Source of the DNA: Sciurus carolinensis
Lineage: Eukaryota; Chordata; Mammalia; Rodentia; Sciuridae
DNA length: 64,000 nucleotides
Reading direction: 5' to 3'
NCBI RefSeq assembly: GCF_902686445.1
Contig: NC_062227.1
Coordinates: 17,435,678 to 17,499,677 of the forward strand
Part shown: positions 1 through 11,907 of the stretch, in pieces
Layout: every line of letters begins with the position of its first letter
Numbering within the stretch: position 1 is the first letter of the stretch
The notes under the pieces: model-generated
Databases searched by the model: none
What the model saw: the letters and a program-made list of their open reading frames with translations, nothing else
What the model was told of the DNA's origin: nothing
Position numbers and translations under genes: made by a program

Positions 1-550
1 ATGATAATCTATAATTTGAGGAGACAGAAGTCTGGGGAAGCAAGCCTCTTTAATTTTCTAATTAATGTTACAACAGATGATTAACCTGATTCTTACATAA
101 GACATTAATTAAGCTGTTTCTCTAATGATAAAATTTGTAAGTCAACTGGAAAAGTCTGTTCCCAGAAAGTGTCACAAAGGGTCTTGAGGAAGAAAATCAA
201 TAGCATGTACATAAGTTATGACCAATTATAATAGATCTTTAAAAATTCAAGCACCACACAAAGAAAACTTCAAATTCCCACAAAATTTTTCCTCTGTTAA
301 AAAATATATATATAAAAAAGTGAAAAGTCCAAATTACCACCTCTGGCACTTATCAATACCAACAGACCTGAAAGCAAGAAATCAAATATCTGAGAGAATT
401 CCATCCTTGATAAGATCCAACAATAATAATCAAAAGATACAGCCCTACTGGGGATTCTCTCAAAGGACTCAGTCATAAAAAGCAACAAAATAACAAACTA
501 TGATGTTTCTAGTTCCATTGCACTTCATGTTAAGCCTAGAATTTATAAGC
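1..550. other. Unassigned AT-rich sequence
   Basis: AT-rich single-copy-looking DNA with no convincing coding frame and no repeat family that I recognise. The short open frames here lack any recognisable domain. Confidence 0.5.
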
Positions 551-860
551 ATTTTTTTTTTACCATATTTAAAAGTATCACTTTGTTCCATACCTTCTGC
601 CAAGGATCTGCTTTACTTTCATTACTGTATTTGAAATATTTCTTATTCTACTTTGTTTTGCTGCCAATCCAACCACCTCTTCATTTTCTGAGTAAGCAAC
701 AACAGCTGGAATAACTCTATCGCCTGTGTCATTTGCAACCATACCAGCCCGGCCATCCTTATAGACGGCCACGCAGGCTAATGTGCAGCCCAGGTGGACT
801 CCAGTGACCACCATAAGGCAGCAGGAACTGCGATGGCAGTAACGACTGGACCCCCTGCCC
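551..860 (-). pseudogene. HSPA14: Truncated HSPA14 retrocopy (processed pseudogene fragment)
   Basis: Read on the minus strand from the ATG at 814-812, the frame gives the N-terminus of the Hsp70-like ribosome-associated chaperone HSPA14 (Hsp70L1). It includes [41 protein letters not shown] and MKVKQILGR, so it covers about the first 70 of roughly 509 residues, within the start of the actin-like ATPase domain. The frame stops at 580-578. Homology to the protein ends at the base before 593, where the minus strand reads AG|GTATGG, which looks like an exon end followed by a splice donor. About 32 bases later comes a run of ten T on the plus strand (552-561), that is, a poly(A) tail on the minus strand. 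This suggests a reverse-transcribed, incompletely spliced transcript or one primed internally. GC-rich sequence above 814 may be 5' leader, but the 5' boundary and target-site duplications were not found. It cannot encode a functional chaperone. Confidence 0.82.
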
Positions 861-1423
861 CAACAGCTACCCGCCACCAAATTGCCCCATCAGGCACCAT
901 GGAGACTTCACGTTTCTGCCTGCCCACTGCATCTGGTCTGTTGCTGAGCATCTTCTTCAAGAACTCATACTTGCAACATTACAGCTCAGATGCCTTTTAA
1001 GTGTGTGCTGGATGGAAACTGAAACACACACATACATGTGTTCAGTACATTCTTTCACATGCTAACACAAATATCTTGTGCCCATCACCCGACTGCCAAC
1101 ATGTGTTATCTGGCACCCTCACCTCCAGCCTGGCACTGGTGCTCCCCACCTGAACAGCATAAACTTAGCCACCCCTGTTTGGATCAGGCCTGGCCATTTA
1201 CAAAGCACCTTCACATAACATTGACTCATCAACCCTGAATTCACTGACAGGACCAAGATGAGAAAAGGACAAGAGGAGGGTAATACATCATTCACCCAAA
1301 TCATAACTTGGCACTTTGGACAGAGGTTCCATCCAAGGATCGACTGCATCTTTTAGCCACATTGGGAGTGAGATTGATAATCAGATCATCTTCATTCTAG
1401 AAGGGATCTTAGAAATGACTGTC
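861..1423. other. Unassigned sequence
   Basis: Moderate-GC sequence without a recognised repeat. Part of 861-1000 may still belong to the 5' leader of the HSPA14 retrocopy. An open minus frame there (FLKKMLSNRPDAVGRQ) is not a family I recognise. Confidence 0.4.
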
Positions 1424-1705
1424 TCATCTACTTGGGCTACCATGACAAAATACTAAAAGCTAGGTAACTTGAATGAGAGAAAGTTAGTTTCATAATTTTG
1501 GAGTATGATTGTCAGGTTCCAGTGCCAGGGTGGTCAGATTCTGATGAGGGCCCTCTTCCTTGCTCCCAGCTTACTCTCCCTTCTTCTCAATGTTTTCCCA
1601 TGGTGGAGAGAGTGAGCTCTGGTCTCTTCCTCTTCTGATAAGGACATTGATACTATCATGGGAAACCCTTGCCAATGACCTCCTCTAAAACTGAGGTGAG
1701 TGAAG
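1424..1705 (-). mobile_element. MaLR-class LTR fragment
   Basis: The segment begins with a degenerate copy of the 'gggctgctatgacaaaatac' type end seen at the 3' terminus of MaLR (ERVL-MaLR) LTRs in reverse orientation. It continues with the typical 'tctgatgagggccc' and 'cccatggtgga' blocks and ends near 'gacctcctct'. This order matches a reverse-oriented solitary LTR. The elements are non-coding relics, and subfamily assignment needs a repeat library. Confidence 0.65.
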
Positions 1706-2260
1706 TACAGGGACAGCAGTTTGTGTAAGACATTCTCCATTCAGCCAGATGATCCACAGCATGTGAGTACAGTCATCACAGTAGGAGGATCAGAATTCAG
1801 AATATGACACTACATGACTGAACTAGTTTCTTTGCTTCTTTAGTTTATGGTTCTCTATCTATAACATGAGAAGATTTGATGTCCCAAGGTAATATCCATG
1901 AAAGTCCAGTTTCATAAGTAGATACAGACACTAGGTCCCAAAGTATGTCATCTTCAAAGATCTTTGGAATATTTTGCCTTGTTCCGAGGGAAACAGTTTT
2001 CTAGGCTGCAGGCCTTGTCAGTTTCTTTAATGTGCTGAAGTCACTTTTTGCTAAGATGAAGTGTTGGAACATTTCTCAGACTTGCTTGATAAATGTAAGG
2101 ATTATACATTGGGGAGCTATCTTGAGGTGCTAGATTGGTGTAGACCCCAAGTAGGAAAAATATGTGGCCAGAATCAGTGTTGAAGGCCCTTCCAGTATTT
2201 TGTAATTTTGTGATTTTCAGTGATTTGGTCTTTGGCTTTTCTACCCTCCGTTTACTGAGA
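1706..2260. other. Unassigned sequence
   Basis: No coding frame or repeat family recognised. Confidence 0.45.
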
Positions 2261-2261
2261 T

Positions 2262-2680
2262 ACTGTAACAGTTCTCAGAACAGTCATGGCAGAGTCACAA
2301 ACTAGGTGACTTTAAACCACAGGGATATGTTGTCTCACTGCCCTGGAGGCTGGAAGTCCACACAAAAGTGCCAGGAGAGCCAGTCTCCCTCTGAAAGCTA
2401 CAGGGGAGTCTTTTCTGGGTCTTTCTCCCAGCTTCTGGAGTTGCCCATCAAACCTCACAGGGCTCATAGCCCTGTCACTCCTGTTTCTGCCTTTATTATC
2501 ACATGATGTTTTCTGTGAGTCCTCTGCCACTGTGGTCCCCTAATCACAGTTGCAATGGCCCTATTACCAAACCAGGCCACATCCCAAGATACAGTGGTTA
2601 GAACTTTAGTGTACCTTTTGGGGAACATAGTCCACCTCATATTCAACCCTATTGCCCATGGAGATATAAAGAGAGAGACA
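2262..2680 (-). mobile_element. MLT1-like MaLR LTR fragment
   Basis: Reverse-oriented relic with the characteristic series 'gtcacaaactaggtgactttaaa', 'ctggaggctggaagtcc', 'ctccctctgaaagctacaggggag' and 'ttctcccagcttctgg'. These are the blocks seen in many MLT1-type LTRs read backwards. Decay is heavy, and the distal part (2480-2680) is only tentatively included. Confidence 0.55.
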
Positions 2681-5600
2681 CAGTTTATTTCTCACCTTCA
2701 CAAAAGGGGGGATACAAAATCATGCAATGATGGGGTTGGCCACTCTTTAGAGTTGATTGGCAGGTAATTAGATGACTGCTTGATCAATTGGCTTATTCAT
2801 TAAAGCCAACAGTCACAGTTATGCCTCTAACACCTGTACACAGGCATTTCATATTCCCCTAGCTTTCTTGAAAACTGGATCAACAAGTTCAACTGGCAAT
2901 AGCATGGGTAGGCTTCAGCTGGCCAGTCAGAAGTTTCAACTGTGCAGGGTTCACTTTGGTTGAGTTCTGATGCTGGTCACCAGACTTTGATGCAGGCCAT
3001 TTCTATGCACAGTCCAGTTTGGCTTGTCTTTGTCTAGGTATTGTGGGCTTTCCTTGGTCAAATTAGTGGTTGCTCTTGATTCCTTTGATCACCTTACTTC
3101 TGATCTCAGTATTGCCCAAGCGAATGACCAGTCTGGTCAGTCACACAAACACCCAGTTAAAAATAAGTCAGTGACACCATCTGTGTGGTATAGTACAAGC
3201 AAAGAAAATATCAGGCTAAGTTTTACATGTGGCTTCTTTTCTGTCTCCCTCTTCCTTCTTTTGCCTTGTTATGTAGACACAACCACAGAAGAATTACCAT
3301 CTCAGAGGATTGGAAGGACAATAAAAAGAAAGAAACATCTTTTGTTTGGAGGTAGTCATGGGATCTTGATGTTTTACCCCAATGAAAAAAAATACTCAAT
3401 ACCTTATTGCGGTATTACATGGTTCATTAAAATAAGAAGGTGCTGTCCAGTAATTTGTGCCAGAGCGGTGCAGGGTGAGGGGCAGGAGATTCAATAATAT
3501 TGAAATCACTTTTCCTCCCAGGCTGGGCCCAACCTCTGAATTCTAGGATTCTTCAAACCTCAAAAAATGGAATCCCCACTCTCTCAAGTCCATGGTGGCT
3601 GGATTCCAGGTCCCTCACAGTCAAAGCCTACATTTGGCCCCAGCAAGAGGGGAAATCTGGTGGATCATTTGGAAAGTAAAAGAACAAGAGCTGTGAGAGG
3701 CCTCTGGAGGTCACTTGGTGGGCCAAGTGACCTAGCAGGTGGGACTGTCCACTCTAAGGTGTCTGCCTGGCCCACCAAATGCCTCTGTGGAGGGATGGAA
3801 GCTTGACTTGTGTTCTGGAATGCCTGGAGCCCCTTTGCATCTTTCCTTTTCCTCACTGCAACCTTGAGACTATGTGATTGCTTATGTACTTAACTTGAGT
3901 AAAAGTCCCAAGTTACTGGGAATTATTTTTCCTGTTTCTTGCTTGGCCAAATGAGGTGTGCTAACCTCTACAAACCTCCCATATCTTTCCAAATGTGTGA
4001 CTTGTATCTATGTGAACATCCAGAACACCAAGGAAATTAGAAGGTTTGACTGAAAAATAAAGACCATTGTAGGTTCCCTAAAAATAAAATATAATTTAAA
4101 ATTCCAACAATAATTTTGAAATGCTGCTGCAAGTTTCCTGATGAAAACATAGCCTTCTGGGGTTATTTTCAGGCCAGGCCACTTGCCAAAGACTGTGATG
4201 AATTCTAGACTCCATATGGTGTATCCCATATAACAGAGGTTTGGCACCAGCAAGTACAAACTTCAACCTGTGGTTCCAATTCCTGCCCTCACTGTGATGT
4301 GGGTTTGCAAGTGTGGAGTTCCCAGACCAACTTTGACCAAGGATCTTTCCTTAATTCCCAGAAAGGATTCTCAGGCAGATCTCTTACTTCCAGTGTGGCC
4401 TGGAGCAAAGGCCCTAGGCTCTATGAAACCCTTGGTACCTAGGATAAACTCTTGTCCTTTCCCTTCCTGGCCACATCCAAGATATTTCACCCCTCTCAAG
4501 GTCAGTTGCTGCATGCCTAAGAGGAAAATCATCAAATGCATCCCATATTATATTATAGATGATATTTTCAAAGTGCCTTTTGTGGTATCTGATACATATT
4601 TGATGTTCAAACCTTCATAAGTACTTGGTACAGTAACTCTTCCATTTTTCCCTGGTGGTACATGGAGTCAGCTGCCAGTGCAAAGAATCCCATGCCAGGC
4701 ACTGAGGGTCTCTAAAATTCCAGGGCAGCCTCTGGGATATCAAGGTTCCATTCCAGGAGTGTCCTCAAGCACTTTCTTAGTATCAAGCCTCAGTTGACAT
4801 CCTGGGGCTACAGAAACAATCAGACAACCCTGGTCCCACTTCCACTGCAGCAAGGGAAGTGTGTGTCTGTGTGTGTGTGAGTGCACAGGCATGTGATGTG
4901 TTACCACCTACTGATGTACATTTTCCTTCTCTCTGTCTTTCCTCTGTATAGCTGTAACCCAGAAGAGGTAAAAGAAGTTCATACAGAGCTTTGCAGGGAT
5001 TGGAGGGTCTTGACCAACTACCAGCAGCACTTCACATCTGTAGCAGGAGTCAGGGAGGGAGGAATAACCAGATGGGTTTGGAGACTCTCACCATCTGAGT
5101 GGTGGCCCCACTTCTCTGGGATGGAGATGGTAAGTTTCTCAGAGGTGCCCAAGTCCATGGCTTGAAAGTGCCTTTTGTTCCCCAGGGTCTGCAGTTACCT
5201 TAAGGAATAGGGGCATTATCATGCATCCCAGTGGGAAGTGCCAGGAGACCAGAAACCCAGAAAGTGTCTGGGATCAGAAGATGCAAGATCTTCCAGTCAT
5301 GACAAGAACCAAGGACTATATGGCAGCATGAAACCCAGTGGACCCAGCAGGCCAGCGTTCCTGCAACCAGCACAGCCAAGATGAAGAAGAGTCACATCAC
5401 TTTCAAAGGAGCAAATGTCAGCTTTCTCCATCCCCAGAGGGTCCATTGAAGATGGTTGGGGAGCAGAGACATCTTGGAAAAAGAGACACAGGACTTACCA
5501 GCAGTTCAAATTCTGAATGGGCTGAATATTTACTAAAGAGACCATTGCCTCTAATTGGCAGATTTAATTTTTATGCCTTTAATGGAAATCGGCACTCAAG

Positions 5601-6285
5601 GGAAAAATGAAATTACTTATAGAAAATGAAGAAATCTGTTTTGTTTTCTTAAATTTTCAGAGTACATCTTTGGCATAGTAGATTATGTTGAACCTCTTTA
5701 CACAGGCACACAGTAGGAGCATGTGGAGAAAGAGCGATTATGGTTAAAAAGCATTCTTGCCTAGGATCTCTGGAGTCCCCATGACTTTGAGGTATGGGAA
5801 GGGCAAGCTGTGCTATTTGGTCAGAGTTTCAGAGTTATGACAACCTGCATGATCAAGTGAGTCTGGGCCACCTGGGATGGGGGCAGTAGAGAAATGGAGT
5901 GATTGGACTGAGACTCGTAGTCTCAGACCAACCCTCCCGATTCCTGTACTCACTCAGGCCACTTGGCAGCACCATCATTCCCAGGTGGAGCTCCTGTCCA
6001 CTGAGACCTGTATGTCTGCCAGACCCTAATCATCTTGGAGACTTGAAGGGCATTCCAACACTCTTGGCCAACTCCATGCAGGCACCCAGAAAGCAAGATG
6101 GGTGATGACCTTATTTCTCTCCTCTCAGCTCCTTCTCTCACCCAAGACTAGCCTGATCCAAAAAACAAAGAGCACCTAGTGCATGGGAGCCCTGGACCAT
6201 GAGAAGAGTATGACTACTCTGAGGTCACCATGCAGCGAGGAAGGCCAAGCCATGGAGAGGCCAGGCGTAAGCACAAAGTTTGGGG
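2681..6285. other. Unassigned intergenic or intronic sequence
   Basis: About 3.6 kb with no gene that I can support. A 157-residue open frame at 3024-3497 has no domain, no family similarity and ordinary composition, so I treat it as chance. A short GT-rich microsatellite lies at about 4857-4880. Confidence 0.45.
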
Positions 6286-6440
6286 TGGTCTACAGTTTGA
6301 ATATAAAGCATCCCCCCAAAACCTCCTGTGTGAGGAAATGCAGGAATATTCAGAGGTGAAATGATTAGATCATGGTGACCATAACCTCATAAGTGGTTTA
6401 ATTCATTTGATGGATTAATAATTTAAACAGTTTTCTGGGT
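6286..6440 (+). mobile_element. MaLR-class LTR, 5' part
   Basis: Starts with 'ctacagtttgaatataaagcatccccccaaaacctc', the usual opening of MaLR-type LTRs (TATGGTTTGAAT...TCCCCC...CTCATGTG) in plus orientation. It carries the 'gaggtgaaatgattagatcatgg' block and fades after about 6440, so only the LTR's 5' third is left. Confidence 0.55.
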
Positions 6441-7655
6441 GGGAACTGTATGCAGTAGGGAGTGACTGGAGAAAGGAGAAAATGAAATGTTCAAAACTTG
6501 ATGGAGGTGTAGGCTGCAAGCTTTGCAGATGGACAGACCCTGGGGTTTTGGGAGGGACTGTGTATGGGACTGGCCCCAGCAGGTCTCTGTTCTGAGTCCT
6601 GGGTGATTCCAGACCTCTCCAGAAGGTAGAGGCTGGTGGTAGAGTCATGGGCTTAGCTACCTTCCAATCAGAGGGCCTGGTGGATTTCTGAAGACAGCTG
6701 CTGGCGTGTTCTTAGAAATAAGTATAATTTCTATATTATTGGGGTGACATGACTTTTGTTTATGCTTGTTTATCTTTTGTTTTCTTTGTTTTGGGGAAAC
6801 ACATTGAATTTAATCAGATGTATTCTTATAAACAATTGACTTTCTTATACATCTGTCTCCATATTTAATCTATTTGACATCCATAGAGTTTTATGAAATT
6901 TGATGCCTCCCTGAGATAAATCAACTTTTTCAGAATGAGTAGCATTTAATGCCAAACGTGGTTTTCAGTTAGGATTTAACCCTTGCTGTCTGTTTTACAG
7001 ATAAAATAGGACATGGCTGAATTTGCCGATTCTGAGATGACTGATTCTTCACTCTTACTTGGGAACCCCCAGGAAACTTGCCATTGCAATCTTCTCTGCA
7101 ATACCCCCACCACTTGTATGCTGGTCCTCATAAGGGGTCCCTTTCCCCCCAGTTTTCTCAGAAACCTCTGGTCAACAGCTAATTGTCTCCCACATCCATC
7201 TGCTCATGAGTTTGGCAATATCAGCAAGCAGGTACCATGACTTGCTCCTCAATATGACTTCTGGATGTCACTTTCCACCTGAGACTCTGATTGCATACCC
7301 ACATCCTTCCAGCTTCAGTAGCTTAGGTCTCTTCTCCACATTTTATAGCATCCTAGTTATCGGCCCAGGCCTGTGTCCTTGACATTATTCCTTCATTATG
7401 TTGAATTAAAGCATTTAGCTTTTCAAGAGCCTTTCTGAATTTCATTTCTTTTCTAAATAATTTTTTTTCACTAAAATTACTGAGGCTAAAAATTAGACAA
7501 CATATAAGTTCCTAAGAAAAAGGTCTCATTTCTATACATAACAAATTCTGAAGCCAGCATAATTACTTTTTCTAAAAGCATCCAGCATCTTGTTTCATAC
7601 ATGACTGTGCAAAGGTACTCACATAGTGTTTAATATGTACTTAGTTGATTTTCTC
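6441..7655. other. Unassigned sequence
   Basis: No coding frame or recognised repeat. AT-rich from 6720 onward. Confidence 0.45.
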
Positions 7656-7750
7656 TGTTTAAATCACTTTATTGAGGTGATATTGACATAGAAGTTCTGC
7701 ACATATTTAATGTACACTCAAGAAACTTCTCACATCACAGTCCCTCTATG
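7656..7750 (-). mobile_element. Ancient L1 3'-end remnant
   Basis: The string 'cactttattgaggtgatattgacatagaa...gcacatatttaatgtacactc' resembles the reverse complement of old mammalian L1 (L1M) 3' untranslated sequence. Too short and diverged for a subfamily call. Confidence 0.55.
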
Positions 7751-10195
7751 GCATGAGGCAGGGATCTAACTATAACAATTTCTACTAATAGAAAATAACT
7801 TATTTGTTACATTGCTACCATTTTACAGTTAAATTTCATTGCCAGCTCCAATGATTCCATATCCAGTCAGCGTCAGATAATATTCAGATTCCATATCCAG
7901 TCAGCAGTCATACTCCATTGGTCAGTTTGACTTTGAACACATACCAGCATCAAAATTGCTAGAGAAAAATAATACATATTTAATTAGTAAAATGTCACCC
8001 TTGCTTGCTTCCATTTTAATAATTGTCCCAGCTATTTTGGGCTTTTTGCCATCCATTCTTTGGTTTAGTATTGATTCCATGATAATGCTATTTTAAGCTA
8101 ATTTTTATTGATTGTTATGATCACTGACAAATACATGGCAGCTTCCTCTGCAGAGGCCATATCATGTGGTTGTGGAAGAGCCAAGTTTTGGAATAAGTCC
8201 TGGCCATTCACCTTATCAGCACGAAAAGGTGAATGTCATGATAAGATTTAGCACATCCTTCATTCGCCAACACAATAAACTTGTCAAAGTGTAAGGCCCA
8301 CTGCTTGCAATGGAGCAGGCGAGTATAAGTAAGAATGGATTTGACATTGTGCATAGAATTTGATGAACCTCAGAAGGACCCTCACAGGAGTATTAATTGG
8401 GATCAAAATAGCTAATATAAGTAACAACTCAGTTGTGACACTGGTGCCTGTCACATGACTGATATTAGATGGTGATTGCAAGTTTATTTCCTTCACTACC
8501 TCCCTTCTCCCTTATCCCCTGCCCTCCTGCTTCTTGCACTTTGCACATCCACAGCAACGGGGGGAGAAAATTAGTAATAATGCAGTTATATTTGTACAGA
8601 AGCAAAAAAATACTTATTTGTAAAAGTGCTGTTCTCAAATGTCACTCAGTCAAATTCTTGGGGCTGACATCAAAAGCATTAATGGTGAACAGTGTGTTTT
8701 CATGGACATTTAGAACAAGTCTATATGTTGCATTATTCTGAAAGAGAACAAGAATAAAGTAGAATAACCCCAGGAAAAACAAGAGAAGGCTGTGACTCCT
8801 CCTCAATTCCAGGTTTTCTTTCAAGTAAACTTCAAAAACCTCTACTTGAATTAGCACTCACCAGTAACCACAGCAGCTAGTTTAAAGCAATATTATAAGC
8901 AACATTATTAAAAAGTTAAAAAAATAAAATGGTTCATATTTGAATATGTATATGCTCACACACATTTTTTATTTCCTAATTTCTCTCTGTAATTGATACT
9001 CTAGTATAGTGTTTCAGAAATCCCCTTAAGCATCAAAAAGAGGAAAGGTGAATCAATTAGAACAACATGTTTATAAGAAAGAGAATATCTACAAATTGGT
9101 TACATGGTGCAAATCATAAAATCCTTGCCAATTAATCTGTCTATATCAAAACATAAAACAGGATGTTGGAATGGAGAATGCTTGGAATGTAAATATTTGT
9201 AAATTTCTATGCAAATGTTGCACATTTATGCACGTGTTAAGGCAACCTCAGCTGCCTATAACATTGGAGTCCATAAGTACATATTTATAATCCTATACAA
9301 GAAAACCACTTACTGAAAGAATGAATGCAGCTGATGTGAAACTAATTTGGGAAACTTAATCCTCTAGCTGAACCCCAGATCCTTTTTCCAGTATAAATGA
9401 ATTAATTTTCAGATTCTGGTGTGAAGGGTGGATTGATTGGCAGGAAAGGTCACCATGTATAAATAGTTACTCTGTGCACAGTTTAGGTAAGGAACATGGG
9501 GTACTGTGATCATTTAAAAGCACACCACCTATTGATTTCTGGAGTTTGCATTGATTTTGTATACTTAATAGGGAATTTATCTTAAAACAGACTTTGAGTA
9601 AAAAACAAAAATTTCTGTTGCTGAGAATATAAAATATCAGAGTCTGAATTTACCTTTCTGATAAATAGAAAAGTATATGAAGCAAAAGTGTCAAAGTCAG
9701 TTTGGGCCAATGAACCCCTGAGAGGGGAGAAGGCCACAAAGCCCTGTTGTGGTTGCAAAGTACTGCCAAAGAGCACACCCAGGCTGCAAGACCAAGAGAA
9801 AAGCACTGAGTGCCTCTCACTGAGGTGGCAGAAGCAGGGTTCCAGAAGGAAAAAGTATAGGGAAGCTGAGGAGATTGCAATTCAGACCTAAATGCATACT
9901 AAAACAGATTATCTGTTTAGCTGCCACATATAAAACTCATCAAAGACCAATGAACTTTCTAGAAGAAAATTTTGTGACCTTATTGAAGTTGAAGTTTCTG
10001 TTGCTATGCTGTCTACAGATGATACATAATAGATTTAAACATAATTTATTTGACTTAAAAATTGATTGTTGATCAAAAGGAAAATAGGTACAAATGTTTG
10101 TGGATTATGTATTCATTTGACAATGATATTCAGTTCAGAATATATGAAATTTCTGCCAAATAATATTAAAGCAAACAAACTAATAATAAAGAGAA
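7751..10195. other. Unassigned AT-rich sequence
   Basis: About 2.4 kb with no supported gene. It contains a perfect 19-bp direct repeat (7853-7871 and 7887-7905) and several AT-rich stretches. No transposon family recognised. Confidence 0.45.
7853..7905. repeat. Short direct repeat, 19 bp, spacing 34 bp
   Basis: The 19-mer gattccatatccagtcagc occurs at 7853-7871 and again at 7887-7905 with 15 bp between the copies. Most simply it is a local slippage duplication. Confidence 0.9.
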
Positions 10196-10199
10196 ATTT

Positions 10200-10930
10200 A
10201 GTATAAATTCTGCTAAGATATGAAATATTATTATCTTCTGGTAAAATGCAAATTAAAACCATGCTCTTTGAGAACAGCCAGATTAGGAGGATTCACCCTG
10301 CCAATCATTGACAAGAATGCACAACAACTGGAACCAGTATACACCACTAATAGAAATGTAGGAAATATACATTTCCTATTACACTTTGGAACAATTGAGC
10401 AGTTCCTTAGGAAGTTAAAGACACACTTGTTCTACAACTCAACCATCACACCAGTGTACTTATCCAGCGATATGAATGGGTAGATCCAGGCAGAAAGCTG
10501 TAGGTGATGCTTACAGTAGATTCCCACAGGCCAAAACTCAGCAGATCAAATGTGCCTCAACAGGTGAACACACACACACGGTGTAGCACATCTATACAGG
10601 GGACAAGGATGGACTGTGCAATGCCCGTAGCATGAAGGAACATGGAATGAACACACAGAGTAGGAGGGAAGCCAAATGGCTACTTATAATACAATCTCAT
10701 TTTTATAAAGGAATGAGGGGAAAGAATCTGTAACAACTGTAAGGCATTGTGTGGTTGCCTAGGGCATAATGGGATGAAAACTTTGTCGATGCAGAGACGT
10801 GCATTATCCTTATTTTGGTATTGCTTTCCTGGGCATAAACATGTCAAGTCTTATCAAATTGTGCACTTTAAACATGAACAGTTTATTATACATCAATTAT
10901 AGGGTAGTGATGTTACAAAAAGGCCATTTC
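10200..10930 (+). mobile_element. Ancient L1 (L1M type) 3' fragment
   Basis: Plus-oriented relic of the ORF2 C-terminus and 3' UTR of an old mammalian L1. Diagnostic blocks in order are 'atgcaaattaaaaccatgctctttgaga', 'tttggaacaattgagcagttcctt', 'tacttatccagcgatatgaatggg', 'tggttgcctagggcataatgggatg', and near the end 'tcaaattgtgcactttaaacatg' followed by 'ttatacatcaatta'. No open frame survives beyond about 87 codons. Confidence 0.75.
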
Positions 10931-11216
10931 AAATAATGATCATGTGCATGGAAAGAAATAAAATATGTCATATAAAAATACCTGTAACAAGGTGTGTAAA
11001 CTAGCATGAAATGTGAAATATCTGCCCAATAATTAAAAGACTAATGAAGAATAACAGTGCTAACATATTTTCCTTCAAATAAATTCATTTTAGTACCAAT
11101 GTAATGCCTGCTTACTAGAGAAAATTTGGAAGATATCAAAAATTACAGGGAAAAGTATTTATTGTACCAAATCCCACCATGAAGATAGAAACACTAGTGT
11201 CATTTGCAATGGTTTG
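10931..11216. other. Unassigned AT-rich sequence
   Basis: AT-rich, no gene or repeat recognised. It ends at the left target-site duplication of the next L1. Confidence 0.4.
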
Positions 11217-11226
11217 GGGGAGATGT
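11217..11226. repeat. Left target-site duplication of the 11.2-kb L1
   Basis: ggggagatgt matches 11898-11907 exactly. The adjoining bases are T-rich and A-rich on both sides, so the true duplication may be slightly longer. Confidence 0.7.
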
Positions 11227-11897
11227 ATTTTTAAAAATATTTTTTATAATTTATTTTTATTGTAAACAAATGGGGTACATCTTGTTTCTCTGTACATGAA
11301 GTAGAGGCATACCATATGTGTAATCATACATTTACATAAGGTAATGGTGTTTGATTCATTTTGTTATTTTTCCTCCCCCCACCCCTCCCACCCCTCTTTT
11401 CCTTCTATACAGTCCCACCTTCCCCCATTCTTACCTCCCTCCCACCCCCCATTATGTATCATCACTTGCTTAACAGCAAGATCTTTGGTTTTTTGAGATT
11501 GGCTTATCTCACTTAGCATGATATTCTCCAGTTTCATCCATTTGCCTGCAAATGCCATAATTTTATTATTCTTTATGGCTGATTCAACATCTCTAGTAAT
11601 AAGAGAAATGCATATCAAAACTACCCTAAGATTCCATCTCACCCCAATTAGAATGGCAATTATCAAAATACAAGCAACAATAGGTGTTGGTGAGGGTGTG
11701 GGGAAAAAGGTACACTCATACATTGTTGGTGGGGTTGCAAATTAGTGCAGCCACTCTGGAAAGCGGTGTGGAGATTCCTTAGAAAACTTGGAATGGAACC
11801 ACCATTTGACCCAGATATCCCACTCTTTGGCTTATACCCAAAGGGCTTAAAATCAGCATCTTACAGTGATGCAACCACATGGATATTCACAGCTGCT
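11227..11897 (-). mobile_element. Short 5'-inverted (twin-primed) L1 insertion
   Basis: An L1 insertion in minus orientation whose 5' part is flipped. From 11580 down to about 11227 the minus strand reads L1 3' end: the ORF2 tail with the 'gcatttgcaggcaaatgg' and 'ctaagtgagataagcc' blocks, the G-rich 3' UTR tract, and an A-rich end. From 11582 to 11897 the plus strand instead reads L1 ORF2 C-terminal coding sequence, including the cysteine-motif region and 'ggaatggaaccaccatttgacc'. Compared with the full-length copy at 43.99 kb, about 95 bp of L1 is missing at the inversion joint. A 10-bp duplication, ggggagatgt, lies at 11217-11226 and 11898-11907. This is the known product of twin priming during target-primed reverse transcription. 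Confidence 0.85.
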
Positions 11898-11907
11898 GGG
11901 GAGATGT
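11898..11907. repeat. Right target-site duplication of the 11.2-kb L1
   Basis: ggggagatgt, the partner of 11217-11226. It directly follows the last L1-matching bases of the inverted segment. Confidence 0.7.

Noticed and set aside
3024..3497. 157-codon plus-strand open frame
   Set aside because: No recognisable domain, no signal or splice context and ordinary composition. A frame of this length is expected by chance somewhere in 64 kb.
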